Positions 30,292 through 38,453 of a stretch of 64,000 bases of DNA are shown here, piece by piece (the stretch's first letter is position 1; every line of letters starts with the position of its first letter). The DNA is from CAVOGJ01 sp963700865 (GTDB lineage: Bacteria; Planctomycetota; Planctomycetia; Pirellulales; Pirellulaceae). The notes below the pieces were generated by a model that had not been told where the DNA came from, searched no databases, and saw only the letters and a list, made by a program, of their open reading frames with translations. The translations under genes and the position numbers were made by a program. The stretch is taken from positions 434,001 to 498,000 of the forward strand of contig CAVOZC010000001.1 in assembly GCA_963700865.1 (NCBI GenBank). The letters run 5' to 3'.

Positions 30292-31440
30292 TCAAGCCCG
30301 CAGGGCCAGCACCCATTCGATGACGTCTTCGAAGCCTTCCTGGCGAACCGTGCTGATCCGCCACACCGGTCGTCGGTCACCTACCGCGCCGCGCAACTGG
30401 CCTTCCGTGGCATCCGCGCCCGGCAGGTCGCTTTTATTGACGACGAAGCAGGCCGCGAGTTCCATGATGCCCGACTTCGAAAACTGAATTGCATCACCAC
30501 TTGCCGGCATCAGCACCAGCAGAAGATGTTCCGTCAGTTCGCGCACGCCCGCGTCGATTTGCCCGCTGCCGACCGTCTCGATGATGACGTAGTCGAATCC
30601 AAAACGGCTGATGGCTTCGACAATCTCACGGCACCGCGGAGCCAGTCCGCCCGTCAGGCCGCGGGAGGCCAGGCTGCGCACGAACAAATCCGCATCCGCC
30701 GCCGCCCGCATCATACGGATGCGATCCCCGAGCAGGGCGCCGCCCGTCAGGGGGCTGCTCGGATCCACCGCCACGACGGCCACCCGCTGACCGTGGCTTC
30801 GCAATTGCTGTGCCAGCCGCGCGATGAAGGAACTCTTGCCCACGCCCGGCGCCCCGGTCACACCGAGCAATGTGGCCGGTCGCGGTGCCGGACACGCCGC
30901 CTGCCACGCTTCGCCGCGCTGGATGGCGGTCAAACCGCGGGCCAACCGCCGCAAGTCTGTCGCGGCACCCGGGTCCGCCATGGCATCCGGGTCCGCGGGC
31001 GGCGGCGTCTGCGCCAGCCGCCGGCGCTCGGCCGTCAACGCGCGGATCCGGTCCACAATCGTGTCGACCGACGATCCCGGATTGAAGATCGCAGCGACGC
31101 CCAAGTCCAACAGACGCGAATGATCGGCCGCCGGGATAATGCCTCCCAACACGATCGGAATGTCCTCAATGTCCAGTTCGCGGCGGAGCCGGACCAGTTG
31201 CGGTAGCAACGTCATATGAGCAGCTGACAACAGGCTGACACCGACGACGTCGACATCCTCCTGCAGCACCGCCTGCATCGTGCCCGCGCACGTTTGCCAC
31301 AGACCGGTGTAGATGACCTCCAGACCGTGGTCGCGGAAGGCGCGGGCCAGCACCTTGACGCCGCGGTCGTGCCCGTCCAGTCCAATTTTGGCGAGCAGCA
31401 CGCGGGGGGAAAATTCTTTCTGGGATTCACCGCCTACCAT
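30292..31440 (-). CDS. Fusion of cobalamin-binding mutase subunit and MeaB/ArgK-type GTPase chaperone
   Basis: Residues 10-135 are a B12-binding domain with the base-off ligand motif DGHDRG (D22, H24, G27), then VVGVSLLSA and GGIIP. After a proline/alanine-rich linker, residues ~165-382 are a MeaB-like G3E GTPase with P-loop GAPGVGKS (197-204), the VDPSSPLTGGALLGDRIRM segment, VIIETVGSGQ and NKSD. MeaB proteins guard cobalamin loading of acyl-CoA mutases. The gene overlaps the mutase large-subunit gene by 7 bp, so the two are translationally coupled. The B12-GTPase order is that of the N-terminal half of IcmF; here it is a separate polypeptide from the substrate-binding subunit. Confidence 0.9.
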   Translation of the reverse strand: MVGGESQKEFSPRVLLAKIGLDGHDRGVKVLARAFRDHGLEVIYTGLWQTCAGTMQAVLQEDVDVVGVSLLSAAHMTLLPQLVRLRRELDIEDIPIVLGGIIPAADHSRLLDLGVAAIFNPGSSVDTIVDRIRALTAERRRLAQTPPPADPDAMADPGAATDLRRLARGLTAIQRGEAWQAACPAPRPATLLGVTGAPGVGKSSFIARLAQQLRSHGQRVAVVAVDPSSPLTGGALLGDRIRMMRAAADADLFVRSLASRGLTGGLAPRCREIVEAISRFGFDYVIIETVGSGQIDAGVRELTEHLLLVLMPASGDAIQFSKSGIMELAACFVVNKSDLPGADATEGQLRGAVGDRRPVWRISTVRQEGFEDVIEWVLALRA

Positions 31441-33038
31441 TCGGGTCCACCGTCATAGCTGCCGAAGACATTGCCGAGGGTCTGCACCATCTCGCCAAGC
31501 GTGGCGTCCGACCGGGCGGCCGTGATCAGCGCCGGCATCACATTGCGTCCCGCCAGGGCGTCCGCCCGCAGCGCTTCCAGGGCCGCCGCATGTGGCTGCG
31601 GATCCCTCGCTGTGCGCAGTTGTTTCAGCCGCTCGACGTGCGCGGTTTCGACGTCGGCGGACACCGTCAGCGTCTCGATCGAGGCGGGTTGGTCATCGAC
31701 AAAGTCGGTCACGCCAACAATCTTGCGTTCGCCCTCCGCGACGCGCCGATGCTCGGCGACCGCCGATTCCGCGATGCGGCGGCGAAAATAGCCCCGTTCC
31801 AGGGCGGGCAGCACGCCGCCCAGCGAGTCAATCTCGTCCAAAATGGCGAGCATCCGGACTTCCATATCGTTGGTCAGGCGTTCGACGAAATAGCTGCCTC
31901 CCAGCGGATCGACCGTCTGGGTCACGTTCGTTTCGTAGGCGAGGATTTGCTGGGTCCGCAAAGCGATCTTGGCGGCTTCCTCCGACGGAAGGGCCAGGGT
32001 CTCATCCATGCTGTTGGTGTGCAGCGACTGGGTCCCGGCCAGCACCGCGGCCAGCGCCTGGTAGGCGACGCGCACCACGTTGTTGATCGGTTGCTGCTCG
32101 GTCAGCGTCACGCCGGCCGTCTGGCAGTGCATCCGCAGCCGCAGGCTGCGCTCGTCGCGGGCCCCGTAGCGATCACGCAGCAGCCGAGCCCAGATGCGCC
32201 GCGCCGCCCGCAACTTGGCAATCTCCTCGAACAGATCGTTGTGGACGTCGAAGAAGAAGCTCAAGCGGGGCGCAAAGCGATCGATGTCGATTCCCCGCTC
32301 CAGGGTTCGCTCCACATAGGTCAGACCGTCGGCCAGCGTAAACGCCGCCTCCTCGGCGGCCGTCGAGCCCGCTTCGCGGATATGGTAACCGCTGATGCTG
32401 ACCGTATTCCATTGCGGCATGTGTTCCGTGCAGTACTCGATCGTATCAATCACGAGCTTGACGCTCGGCTCAGGCGGATACACATACTCGTTCTGTGCAT
32501 GAAACTCCTTGAGGATATCGTTCTGCAATGTGCCTCGCAGACTTGCGAGGGACACGCCTTGCTCTTGAGCCACGGCAATGTAAAAGGCGAGCAGGATGGC
32601 GGCAGGCCCATTGATGGTCATGCTGGTCGAGACCTCGCCCAGGGGAATCCCGGCAAACAGCTCCCGCATGTCGGCCAGCGTGGATACGGCGACGCCACAT
32701 TTGCCGACCTCGCCCAGCGCCAGCGGGTCATCGCTGTCGCGGCCCATCAACGTGGGCAGGTCAAAGGCCGTGCTCAGGCCCGTTTGACCGTGTGCGAGCA
32801 AATATCGAAAACGGCGATTCGTATCGGCCGGGCTGCCGAAGCCGGCAAACTGCCGCATCGTCCACAACCGCTGCTGATACATGGCCGCGTGGACGCCGCG
32901 GGTATAAGGGAAGTCGCCGGGCGCACCCAAGTCCGTCGCGGGATCGAAATCGGCCAGGTCGGACGCGTCGACGTAGGGTCGGGCCGGAGCGTCACGAAGC
33001 CCGGGAGACAAGTCGCCGGATCTTTGGGGTTGGTTCAT
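31434..33038 (-). CDS. icmA: Acyl-CoA mutase large subunit, isobutyryl-CoA-mutase-like
   Basis: The 534-residue protein covers the substrate-binding TIM barrel of the methylmalonyl-CoA mutase family, without a cobalamin domain, which is supplied by the downstream fusion. Two specificity positions 118 residues apart are Phe64 (in RQFAGFG) and Gln182 (in HAQNEYVYPP). Methylmalonyl-CoA mutase has Tyr and Arg at these sites, whereas isobutyryl-CoA mutase has Phe and Gln, so a 4-carbon monocarboxylic acyl-CoA (isobutyryl/butyryl) is the likelier substrate. Other family blocks are intact: TAFDLPT, SMTINGPA, SISGYHIREAG, CQTAGVTLTEQQP, TQSLHTNSMDE. Start ATG 33038 is chosen to match family length; a clear ribosome binding site is lacking. 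Confidence 0.85.
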   Translation of the reverse strand: MNQPQRSGDLSPGLRDAPARPYVDASDLADFDPATDLGAPGDFPYTRGVHAAMYQQRLWTMRQFAGFGSPADTNRRFRYLLAHGQTGLSTAFDLPTLMGRDSDDPLALGEVGKCGVAVSTLADMRELFAGIPLGEVSTSMTINGPAAILLAFYIAVAQEQGVSLASLRGTLQNDILKEFHAQNEYVYPPEPSVKLVIDTIEYCTEHMPQWNTVSISGYHIREAGSTAAEEAAFTLADGLTYVERTLERGIDIDRFAPRLSFFFDVHNDLFEEIAKLRAARRIWARLLRDRYGARDERSLRLRMHCQTAGVTLTEQQPINNVVRVAYQALAAVLAGTQSLHTNSMDETLALPSEEAAKIALRTQQILAYETNVTQTVDPLGGSYFVERLTNDMEVRMLAILDEIDSLGGVLPALERGYFRRRIAESAVAEHRRVAEGERKIVGVTDFVDDQPASIETLTVSADVETAHVERLKQLRTARDPQPHAAALEALRADALAGRNVMPALITAARSDATLGEMVQTLGNVFGSYDGGPEW

Positions 33039-33331
33039 GATGGATACAGGGTCTGCCGGTGCATGCCGCAAAACTCGGAACAAGTTGCGGCGCTGGCCCC
33101 GTTTTCAATCGGGGCGGTCTGATTGTCAAGCCGACAGCGAATTGGCGCGACCCGGGCCGTTGGCCAGAGGCCCCGTAGGCAGCCGAGCTCGCACGAGCCT
33201 GGAAGTGACGACCATCAACCCCCAAAGTCTGCCCGAGCACGGGGGCCGCCGGGCGCCGCAAACGGGCACATTTCGAGTAGGCTATGGTCGCGTCGCGGAT
33301 CCGCCTCTTCTCTTTCGGCACCACAACATCC

Positions 33332-34636
33332 ATGACTGATTCACTTGACGGCCCGTCCAGAGAGCCTCCGCTGGTGAACCCCACGCTCCGCGACAGGTGT
33401 TCACAGGCCGTCGCCCTGTTCCTGCCCGGCATCTTTCTGCTTGGGTTCAACATTGGCACGGGCAGCGTCACTGCCATGGCCAAGGCTGGGGCCACCTACG
33501 GGATGTCTCTCTTGTGGACGATCGTTGCCTCCTGCCTGGCGACGTTCTTCATGATCAGTGTCTATGGCCACTACACCCTGGTCACGGGTGAAACGGCGCT
33601 GCAGGCGTTCCGCAAGCATATCCATCCAGCCGTGGGCATCTTCTTTATCGTCGCCCTGACGGCAGGGGTCAGCGGGAGCGTCATGGGCGTGATGGGGATC
33701 GTGGCGGATATTTGCTGCGAGTGGTCAAAAACAATGGTCGACGGCGGAATCAGCCCCATCTATTTCGCCGCCTTTTTTATCTCGCTTGTCTATTGGATTT
33801 TCTGGAATGGCACGACACAATTTTTCCAACGCAGCCTCGCGGTCATTGTGGCCGTCATGTCGGCGTGTTTCGTGCTCAACTTTCTCCTGCTGATGCCGCC
33901 GCCGGTCGACATCGTACAGGGATTGATCCCTACCCTGCCGGAGGTCCCGGCGGATCAAGGCCGAGGCCCATTCCTGGTCATCGCCTCGATGGTCGGCACC
34001 ACCGTATTCTCAGGGCTATTCGTCATCCGGACGACCTTGGTCAAGGAGGCGGGCTGGACTCTGCGTGACCTCCAGCAGCAACGGAATGACGCACTGCTTT
34101 CCGCCGCGATGATGTTCGTGATCAGCGGATCGATCATGGCATCGGCGGCCGGCACGTTATATGTCGCCCGAGTTGGCCTGGAGCGGGCGTCGCAGATGAT
34201 CGAGTTGCTGGAGCCTTTGGCGGGCCCGCTCGCGACTTCGATTTTCGCCGTGGGCATCATCGCGGCGGGCGTATCATCACAGTTCCCAAACGTCCTGATG
34301 CTGCCTTGGTTGCTATGCGACTACAACCAGTCGGAACGGGACATGACGTTGCCCAGATATCGCGTGATGGTATTGATCATCTCGCTCCTGGGCTTCGTCG
34401 TGCCGGTGTTCCAGGCGCCACCGGTATTTGTGATGATCGCGTCACAGGCGTTCAACGCGGTGATCCTGCCGGCCACCGTGGCCTGCATCCTCTATCTGGG
34501 GAACCAGCCTGACTTGATGGGCGACCACAAGCATGCGCGCATCACCAATCTCATTCTGATCGCGATCCTGCTGTTTTCCCTAACCACCGCCATGATGGGA
34601 ATTCAGGGTGTTTGGCGGCTGATCGCCACTCCATGA
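33332..34636 (+). CDS. NRAMP-family transporter with non-canonical ion-binding motifs
   Basis: The protein has about eleven hydrophobic membrane segments and overall similarity to the Nramp/APC fold, starting LPGIFLLGFNIGTGSVTAM. In canonical Nramp proteins the first segment carries DPGN and the sixth MPH, both coordinating Mn/Fe. Here the first reads NIGTGSV and the sixth region VGTTVFSGLFVIR, so a standard transition-metal site is not visible. The substrate may be a different ion or solute. It is divergent from the mutase operon; the upstream spacer is ~290 bp. ATG 33332 is chosen over ATG 33284 because the earlier start adds a basic non-hydrophobic leader; neither has a good ribosome binding site. 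Confidence 0.75.
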   Translation: MTDSLDGPSREPPLVNPTLRDRCSQAVALFLPGIFLLGFNIGTGSVTAMAKAGATYGMSLLWTIVASCLATFFMISVYGHYTLVTGETALQAFRKHIHPAVGIFFIVALTAGVSGSVMGVMGIVADICCEWSKTMVDGGISPIYFAAFFISLVYWIFWNGTTQFFQRSLAVIVAVMSACFVLNFLLLMPPPVDIVQGLIPTLPEVPADQGRGPFLVIASMVGTTVFSGLFVIRTTLVKEAGWTLRDLQQQRNDALLSAAMMFVISGSIMASAAGTLYVARVGLERASQMIELLEPLAGPLATSIFAVGIIAAGVSSQFPNVLMLPWLLCDYNQSERDMTLPRYRVMVLIISLLGFVVPVFQAPPVFVMIASQAFNAVILPATVACILYLGNQPDLMGDHKHARITNLILIAILLFSLTTAMMGIQGVWRLIATP

Positions 34637-34639
34637 CGC

Positions 34640-34790
34640 CAGTGCCGCACCAATCATCTTCTCAGTCAACTCGTTCGCCCTATGACCTCCGTGCCCTCGG
34701 TGAACTCTGTGGCTCCTACCCAAAATCATGCCACTGAGGCCACCGAGCTCATAGAGAGTTTCGCTTGACGCCATCACTTTGGCCAAGTCG
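34640..34790 (-). pseudogene. Remnant of a GxxExxY-type gene start
   Basis: The minus strand encodes HRVHRGHGGHRANELTEKMIGAAL, the 5' end typical of GxxExxY proteins (PDDEXK-like family of unknown role), with the usual upstream CCTCCGTG-type DNA repeat. Nothing of the rest of the gene follows; reading continues into the transporter's 3' end. A similar remnant is at 41100-41330. The rest of the spacer up to 35073 shows no gene. Confidence 0.55.
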
Positions 34791-35073
34791 CGTTGGCAAC
34801 ACGGGGGATTCCGCTTTTTGGGCCGTGCTCCTGGGCTTTATCACATGATTGTCTGCGTTGGCGGGATAGGAATCGGCTAGGGAAGCAGATCGCAGTGGCG
34901 GGTCCTGACACCCTAATTGCCATGGCGTTTGATCAGCGAGACAAGGAACGCTTTACCGTTTAGACGCAGAAGAATTTCGAAAAACCCTTGATTTCCGGGA
35001 TTGAATAAATAATCATGAAGCGAATTCAGCAGTCAGAATTGTCGTCACAAACCAAATGAAAGGCCGAGCTCTA

Positions 35074-35973
35074 ATGAAAAGACTCATACTTCTCTGTTTG
35101 GCAGCCATCATGGCACCCGCGATGGCACCCGCTCAAGTCATCGTCGATGACAGTTGGGCAGACGCAGATCGAGCCAACACGGGCCCTCTCCAGGCGGATT
35201 GGTGGTCGTCAAGTTCGACAAGCGGAAATTCAGTTGAAGTCTATACGGGCCAGATGGGATTGATTTCTGGCACCTCTGGCCGGGGGCTTCACGGCACATT
35301 TGCCCCCCAGACATTGGGGGTGGGTGAGAGTCTGGTTGCCACCATGACGTTCACGACTCCCGCCACCGTGGGTAGCGACAAGTCTTCCGCTTTCAGGTTT
35401 GCAATGATGGACTTCAACGATGCCGGGCTGGCAGCGGATTTGTCGTCCTCGTCAAGCAGTGTGAACCCACTCTACACGAATCTGCCAGGCTATATGGTGG
35501 ATTTCGACGTTAACACCGATGCAACCGCGGACACCAACATGCGGAAACACCAGGACCCGAACACGACGGGTCGTTTTCTCGGCACAACAAGCGAATGGGA
35601 TTCAATGAGCAGCGGGCCAGACGATGGGTACAGCTTCGCTGCGAACACGGAATACGTCGTCGTCATGTCCGTTACGCGGACCGGCGCCGACAGCTTGGAT
35701 GTGTTCGGTTCGCTCAGTCAGGGTGCGAGCCTGTTGTCCAGTCACACCGCAACGGACGCGAGCGCCATCGCTAATAATTTCGGCATGTTCGGGATTTGGG
35801 TGAACAGCAATGTGTTCGGCAACACGACATCTGCTGGCGAACTGGAGGACAACGGGATCACACTGTCCAACGCGAAGATCGAACGCCTCGTCGTTCCGGA
35901 ACCATCCACCGCGGCACTGCTATTGATCGGCTTCCTGGCTCTCCGCCGTTCGATCAAGGGTCGTTCGTGCTGA
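35074..35973 (+). CDS. PEP-CTERM sorting-domain protein of unknown function
   Basis: A signal peptide (MKRLILLCLAAIMAPAMAPAQ) is followed by ~250 residues of beta-rich, Ser/Thr/Gly-rich sequence resembling carbohydrate-binding or lectin-like jelly-roll proteins, although I cannot name a domain. The end reads VVPEPSTAALLLIGFLALRRS, a clear PEP-CTERM signal for an exosortase/archaeosortase-type system. Start ATG 35074 puts the basic residues directly before the hydrophobic core; ATG 35056 would add six residues. A strong terminator follows 34 bp after the stop, so the gene is monocistronic. Confidence 0.85.
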   Translation: MKRLILLCLAAIMAPAMAPAQVIVDDSWADADRANTGPLQADWWSSSSTSGNSVEVYTGQMGLISGTSGRGLHGTFAPQTLGVGESLVATMTFTTPATVGSDKSSAFRFAMMDFNDAGLAADLSSSSSSVNPLYTNLPGYMVDFDVNTDATADTNMRKHQDPNTTGRFLGTTSEWDSMSSGPDDGYSFAANTEYVVVMSVTRTGADSLDVFGSLSQGASLLSSHTATDASAIANNFGMFGIWVNSNVFGNTTSAGELEDNGITLSNAKIERLVVPEPSTAALLLIGFLALRRSIKGRSC

Positions 35974-36006
35974 TTCGCGGAACGACACGGACCTCAGCCC
36001 TGAACA

Positions 36007-36029
36007 AGCCCGCTTCGGCGGGCTTTTCT
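36007..36029 (+). terminator. Rho-independent terminator
   Basis: AGCCCGC (36007-36013) pairs with GCGGGCT (36018-36024) around a TTCG tetraloop, and is followed by TTTTCTTTTTCTT. It ends the PEP-CTERM gene and may also serve the convergent acyl-CoA ligase gene. Confidence 0.9.
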
Positions 36030-36086
36030 TTTTCTTAGCCTGATTGGCTGGCATGGGGCGTCTGCAGCCATTCCGAAAACGGGCGG

Positions 36087-37658
36087 CTATGCGACCGGAC
36101 CTGGTGCCCATGCGGCAATTTGCTCCTCCGCCATCCGCTTGAGAGCCACGCGGTCGACTTTGCCGGTGGCGTTCAGCGGCATTTCAGGAAGGACGACAAT
36201 CTCCTCCGGCGCTTTATAGCCGACTCGCTCACGGGCGAAGCGGATCAACTCCGCGCTGCTGGGCCGCGGCGAGCCATCCCTGAGGGTCACGTAGGCCCGG
36301 ACATTTTCGCCGTGCACGAGATCATGAACGCCGATGACTCCCACCGCTTCGATCGCCGCGTGCTCCTCAACGGCTGCTTCCACTTCTTGCGGGCAGATAT
36401 TCGAACCGTCGTGAATGATGATCTGCTTCTTGCGGCCACAAAACCAGAGGTAGCCGTCCTCGTCGACTCGCATCACATCGCCCGTGTCGAGCCAACCGTT
36501 AACGATGGTCTCGGCGGTGGCCTCCCGATTGCCCCAATAACCAACCGTATTGGCCGGCGAGCTAATCCACAGCCTCCCTTGCGTGCCGACCGGGACTTCG
36601 GCGCCCCAATCATCACGCAGCGACATTTGATATCCCGGACAGAGGGTGCCAATCGAGCCCAGTCGGTTTTCGCCCGACGGCGGATTGACCGTCGCCAGGC
36701 CGATCTCGGACATGCCGTAGCTCTCGTCGATCGGAAAGCCGGCCATGGCGGTGAACTCGCGTTCCAATTCTGGGGCGACCTTGTCGCCTCCCGACACGCA
36801 CAGTCGAATCGACGAGAAATCCGCCGCGGTGGCATCATGGTCGCGAAGCAGCGTGAGCAATGCTGCCGGCAGCATCCAGAGCACCGTGGGACGAAACTGC
36901 TCCAAGAGCGGCAACATCTCGGGGCCGTCGCTGCCGCGCGGGATGACGACGCGTGCGCCCGCAGCCAGCGAGGCCAATCCGAACAGTGAACCGCCGATAT
37001 GCGAAAACGACGCGCCCGGCAGAAACGTGTCGGCGTCGGTAATCTTCATGCCTGTGATGGAACCGACCATCATCCAGCCGAACGTTCGCAACGTATGGGT
37101 CACCCCTTTGGGCTTGCCGGTGCTGCCCGAGGTAAAGTAGATGAACGCCGGCCCATCGGGATCGGGCGTGGGGAGTTGGGCATTGGTTTGCGGTTGGGCG
37201 ACCAGCTCTTCGTAATGCGGTCCGCGGCCGTCGTCGGCCTTGTATCGAATCACGCCTTTGGGCAGTTGTTTGCCGAACGTGCTGGCGGCCACGTCGGCGT
37301 CGCGCTCGCCGTGATGCAGCAGCAGCGAGGCACCGCTGACTTCTAAAGCATGATCGATTTCCGGCGGCATATATCGATAGTTGAGCGGCGTCGCCACCAG
37401 ACCGGCCCTCAGGCACGCCAGATAGTGAACAATCAATGCCGGGCGATTGGGCATCAGCGATGCGACGCGATCGCCGGGTTCCAAGCCGAGTGCCAGGTAC
37501 TGCGCCGCCAGGCGGGTGCTCATCTCGTCAAGCTCCCGCCAACTCATTTGCGTCTTGGCGGATGCCAACGCCAGATCATCGGGTTGGTTGCTTAGCCCGC
37601 GACCCAGCGGATTTCCCACTTGATCCGCGAGCGTCAGTGGCGTTCCGGCAACGGTCAT
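36087..37658 (-). CDS. AMP-forming acyl-CoA synthetase/ligase
   Basis: This 523-residue ANL-superfamily enzyme activates a carboxylic acid with ATP and then forms the CoA thioester. Motifs in order: P-loop YFTSGSTGKPKG (174-185), SYGMSEIG (A5), WLDTGDVMRVDEDGYLWFCGRKK (A7-A8 hinge) and the C-terminal catalytic lysine in NATGKVDR. Length and the PLNYRYMPPEI segment fit medium/long-chain or aromatic acyl-CoA ligases. A ribosome binding site AGGGAAG lies just before ATG 37658. It is divergent from merR, with a 345-bp spacer holding the MerR-type promoter. Substrate cannot be told from sequence alone; a role with the acyl-CoA enzymes a few kb away is possible. Confidence 0.88.
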   Translation of the reverse strand: MTVAGTPLTLADQVGNPLGRGLSNQPDDLALASAKTQMSWRELDEMSTRLAAQYLALGLEPGDRVASLMPNRPALIVHYLACLRAGLVATPLNYRYMPPEIDHALEVSGASLLLHHGERDADVAASTFGKQLPKGVIRYKADDGRGPHYEELVAQPQTNAQLPTPDPDGPAFIYFTSGSTGKPKGVTHTLRTFGWMMVGSITGMKITDADTFLPGASFSHIGGSLFGLASLAAGARVVIPRGSDGPEMLPLLEQFRPTVLWMLPAALLTLLRDHDATAADFSSIRLCVSGGDKVAPELEREFTAMAGFPIDESYGMSEIGLATVNPPSGENRLGSIGTLCPGYQMSLRDDWGAEVPVGTQGRLWISSPANTVGYWGNREATAETIVNGWLDTGDVMRVDEDGYLWFCGRKKQIIIHDGSNICPQEVEAAVEEHAAIEAVGVIGVHDLVHGENVRAYVTLRDGSPRPSSAELIRFARERVGYKAPEEIVVLPEMPLNATGKVDRVALKRMAEEQIAAWAPGPVA

Positions 37659-37946
37659 CGTTCTTCCCTGTCGTTAAAACAATTATTGAAGCTTGGCAGG
37701 TTGAGAAGCCGCACGAGCAGCCGGACGCACCTGTCGCCGTTCCCCTGGGAATGGGCCCGTCGCGAAAATTCTAACTTCCGCCGGCAGCATGTGCGAACAA
37801 GCGGAATGATCCCGTTGCCGGTCAACGGGCCCGCGATGGCCGAGTCGTTGGGTGGAAACCAACTCCTCGTGCCCACGGATTCCAGGCAGCTCTTCGAAAC
37901 CGACCTCAGCTGGGCGGATTTGTCTCAAGGAACTCGCATCCTGCCC

Positions 37947-37977
37947 TTGACTCTGTAGTATGGTACGGAGTTTACGA
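37947..37977 (+). promoter_or_regulatory. MerR-type operator/promoter
   Basis: TTGACT (37947-37952) and TTACGA (37972-37977) are separated by exactly 19 bp, the over-long spacer characteristic of MerR-controlled promoters. Within the spacer lies a dyad, ACTCTGTA and TACGGAGT (one mismatch, 6-bp centre), closely resembling the mer-operon operator. It is 27 bp upstream of the merR-like start codon. Confidence 0.85.
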
Positions 37978-38003
37978 TACCCACTGAGCCGAGGAGCCGT
38001 GCC

Positions 38004-38453
38004 GTGAAGACCTTGAGGATTGGTGAAGTTGCGGAACGGTCCAACGTCGGGATCGAAACGATCCGCTATTACGAGCGACAAGGGCTGCTGGCGGAACCGG
38101 ATCGACGGCCTTCGGGTTACCGGCAGTATGACGAGACGGTTGTGGCACGACTTCAATTCATTCGTCGTGCGAAGGAATTGGGATTCACGCTGGCTGAGAT
38201 TAAGGAGTTGCTTGGTCTATGGTTCGACGTGAACACGAAATGCGTCCACGTTCGGCAGCGTGCCGAGCAGAAGATAGCTGACATCGAAAATAAGATACGG
38301 TCACTTCAGAAGATGAAGCGGTCACTGAAGAGGATCATCGAGCAGTGTGCCAGCCGAGATGCGGTCGATGATTGTCCGCTTTGGTTGGGACTGGAAGAAC
38401 CCCGCAAGAACAAGACCACCGGCCAATCTGCAGGTGGAAAAGCGAGGAAATGA
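38004..38453 (+). CDS. MerR-family heavy-metal-type regulator
   Basis: The 149-residue protein has an N-terminal winged-helix DNA-binding domain (RIGEVAERSNVGIETIRYYERQGLL), a dimerisation coiled coil, and a metal-binding loop. Cys80, Cys115 and Cys124 reproduce the spacing (35 and 9) of the three mercury-binding cysteines of MerR (82, 117, 126), also seen in lead-sensing PbrR. It overlaps the next gene, a quinol-type nitric oxide reductase, by the ATGA at 38450-38453, so it is the first gene of that operon. The 19-bp-spacer promoter upstream indicates autoregulation and control of norB. The inducer could be a thiophilic metal or a nitrosylating/oxidising signal on the cysteines; sequence cannot decide. 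Confidence 0.9.
   Translation: MKTLRIGEVAERSNVGIETIRYYERQGLLAEPDRRPSGYRQYDETVVARLQFIRRAKELGFTLAEIKELLGLWFDVNTKCVHVRQRAEQKIADIENKIRSLQKMKRSLKRIIEQCASRDAVDDCPLWLGLEEPRKNKTTGQSAGGKARK

Noticed and set aside
31590..33122. A 510-residue plus-strand ORF opposite the mutase
   Set aside because: It is a GC-skewed shadow of the mutase gene; no domain, signal or start site.
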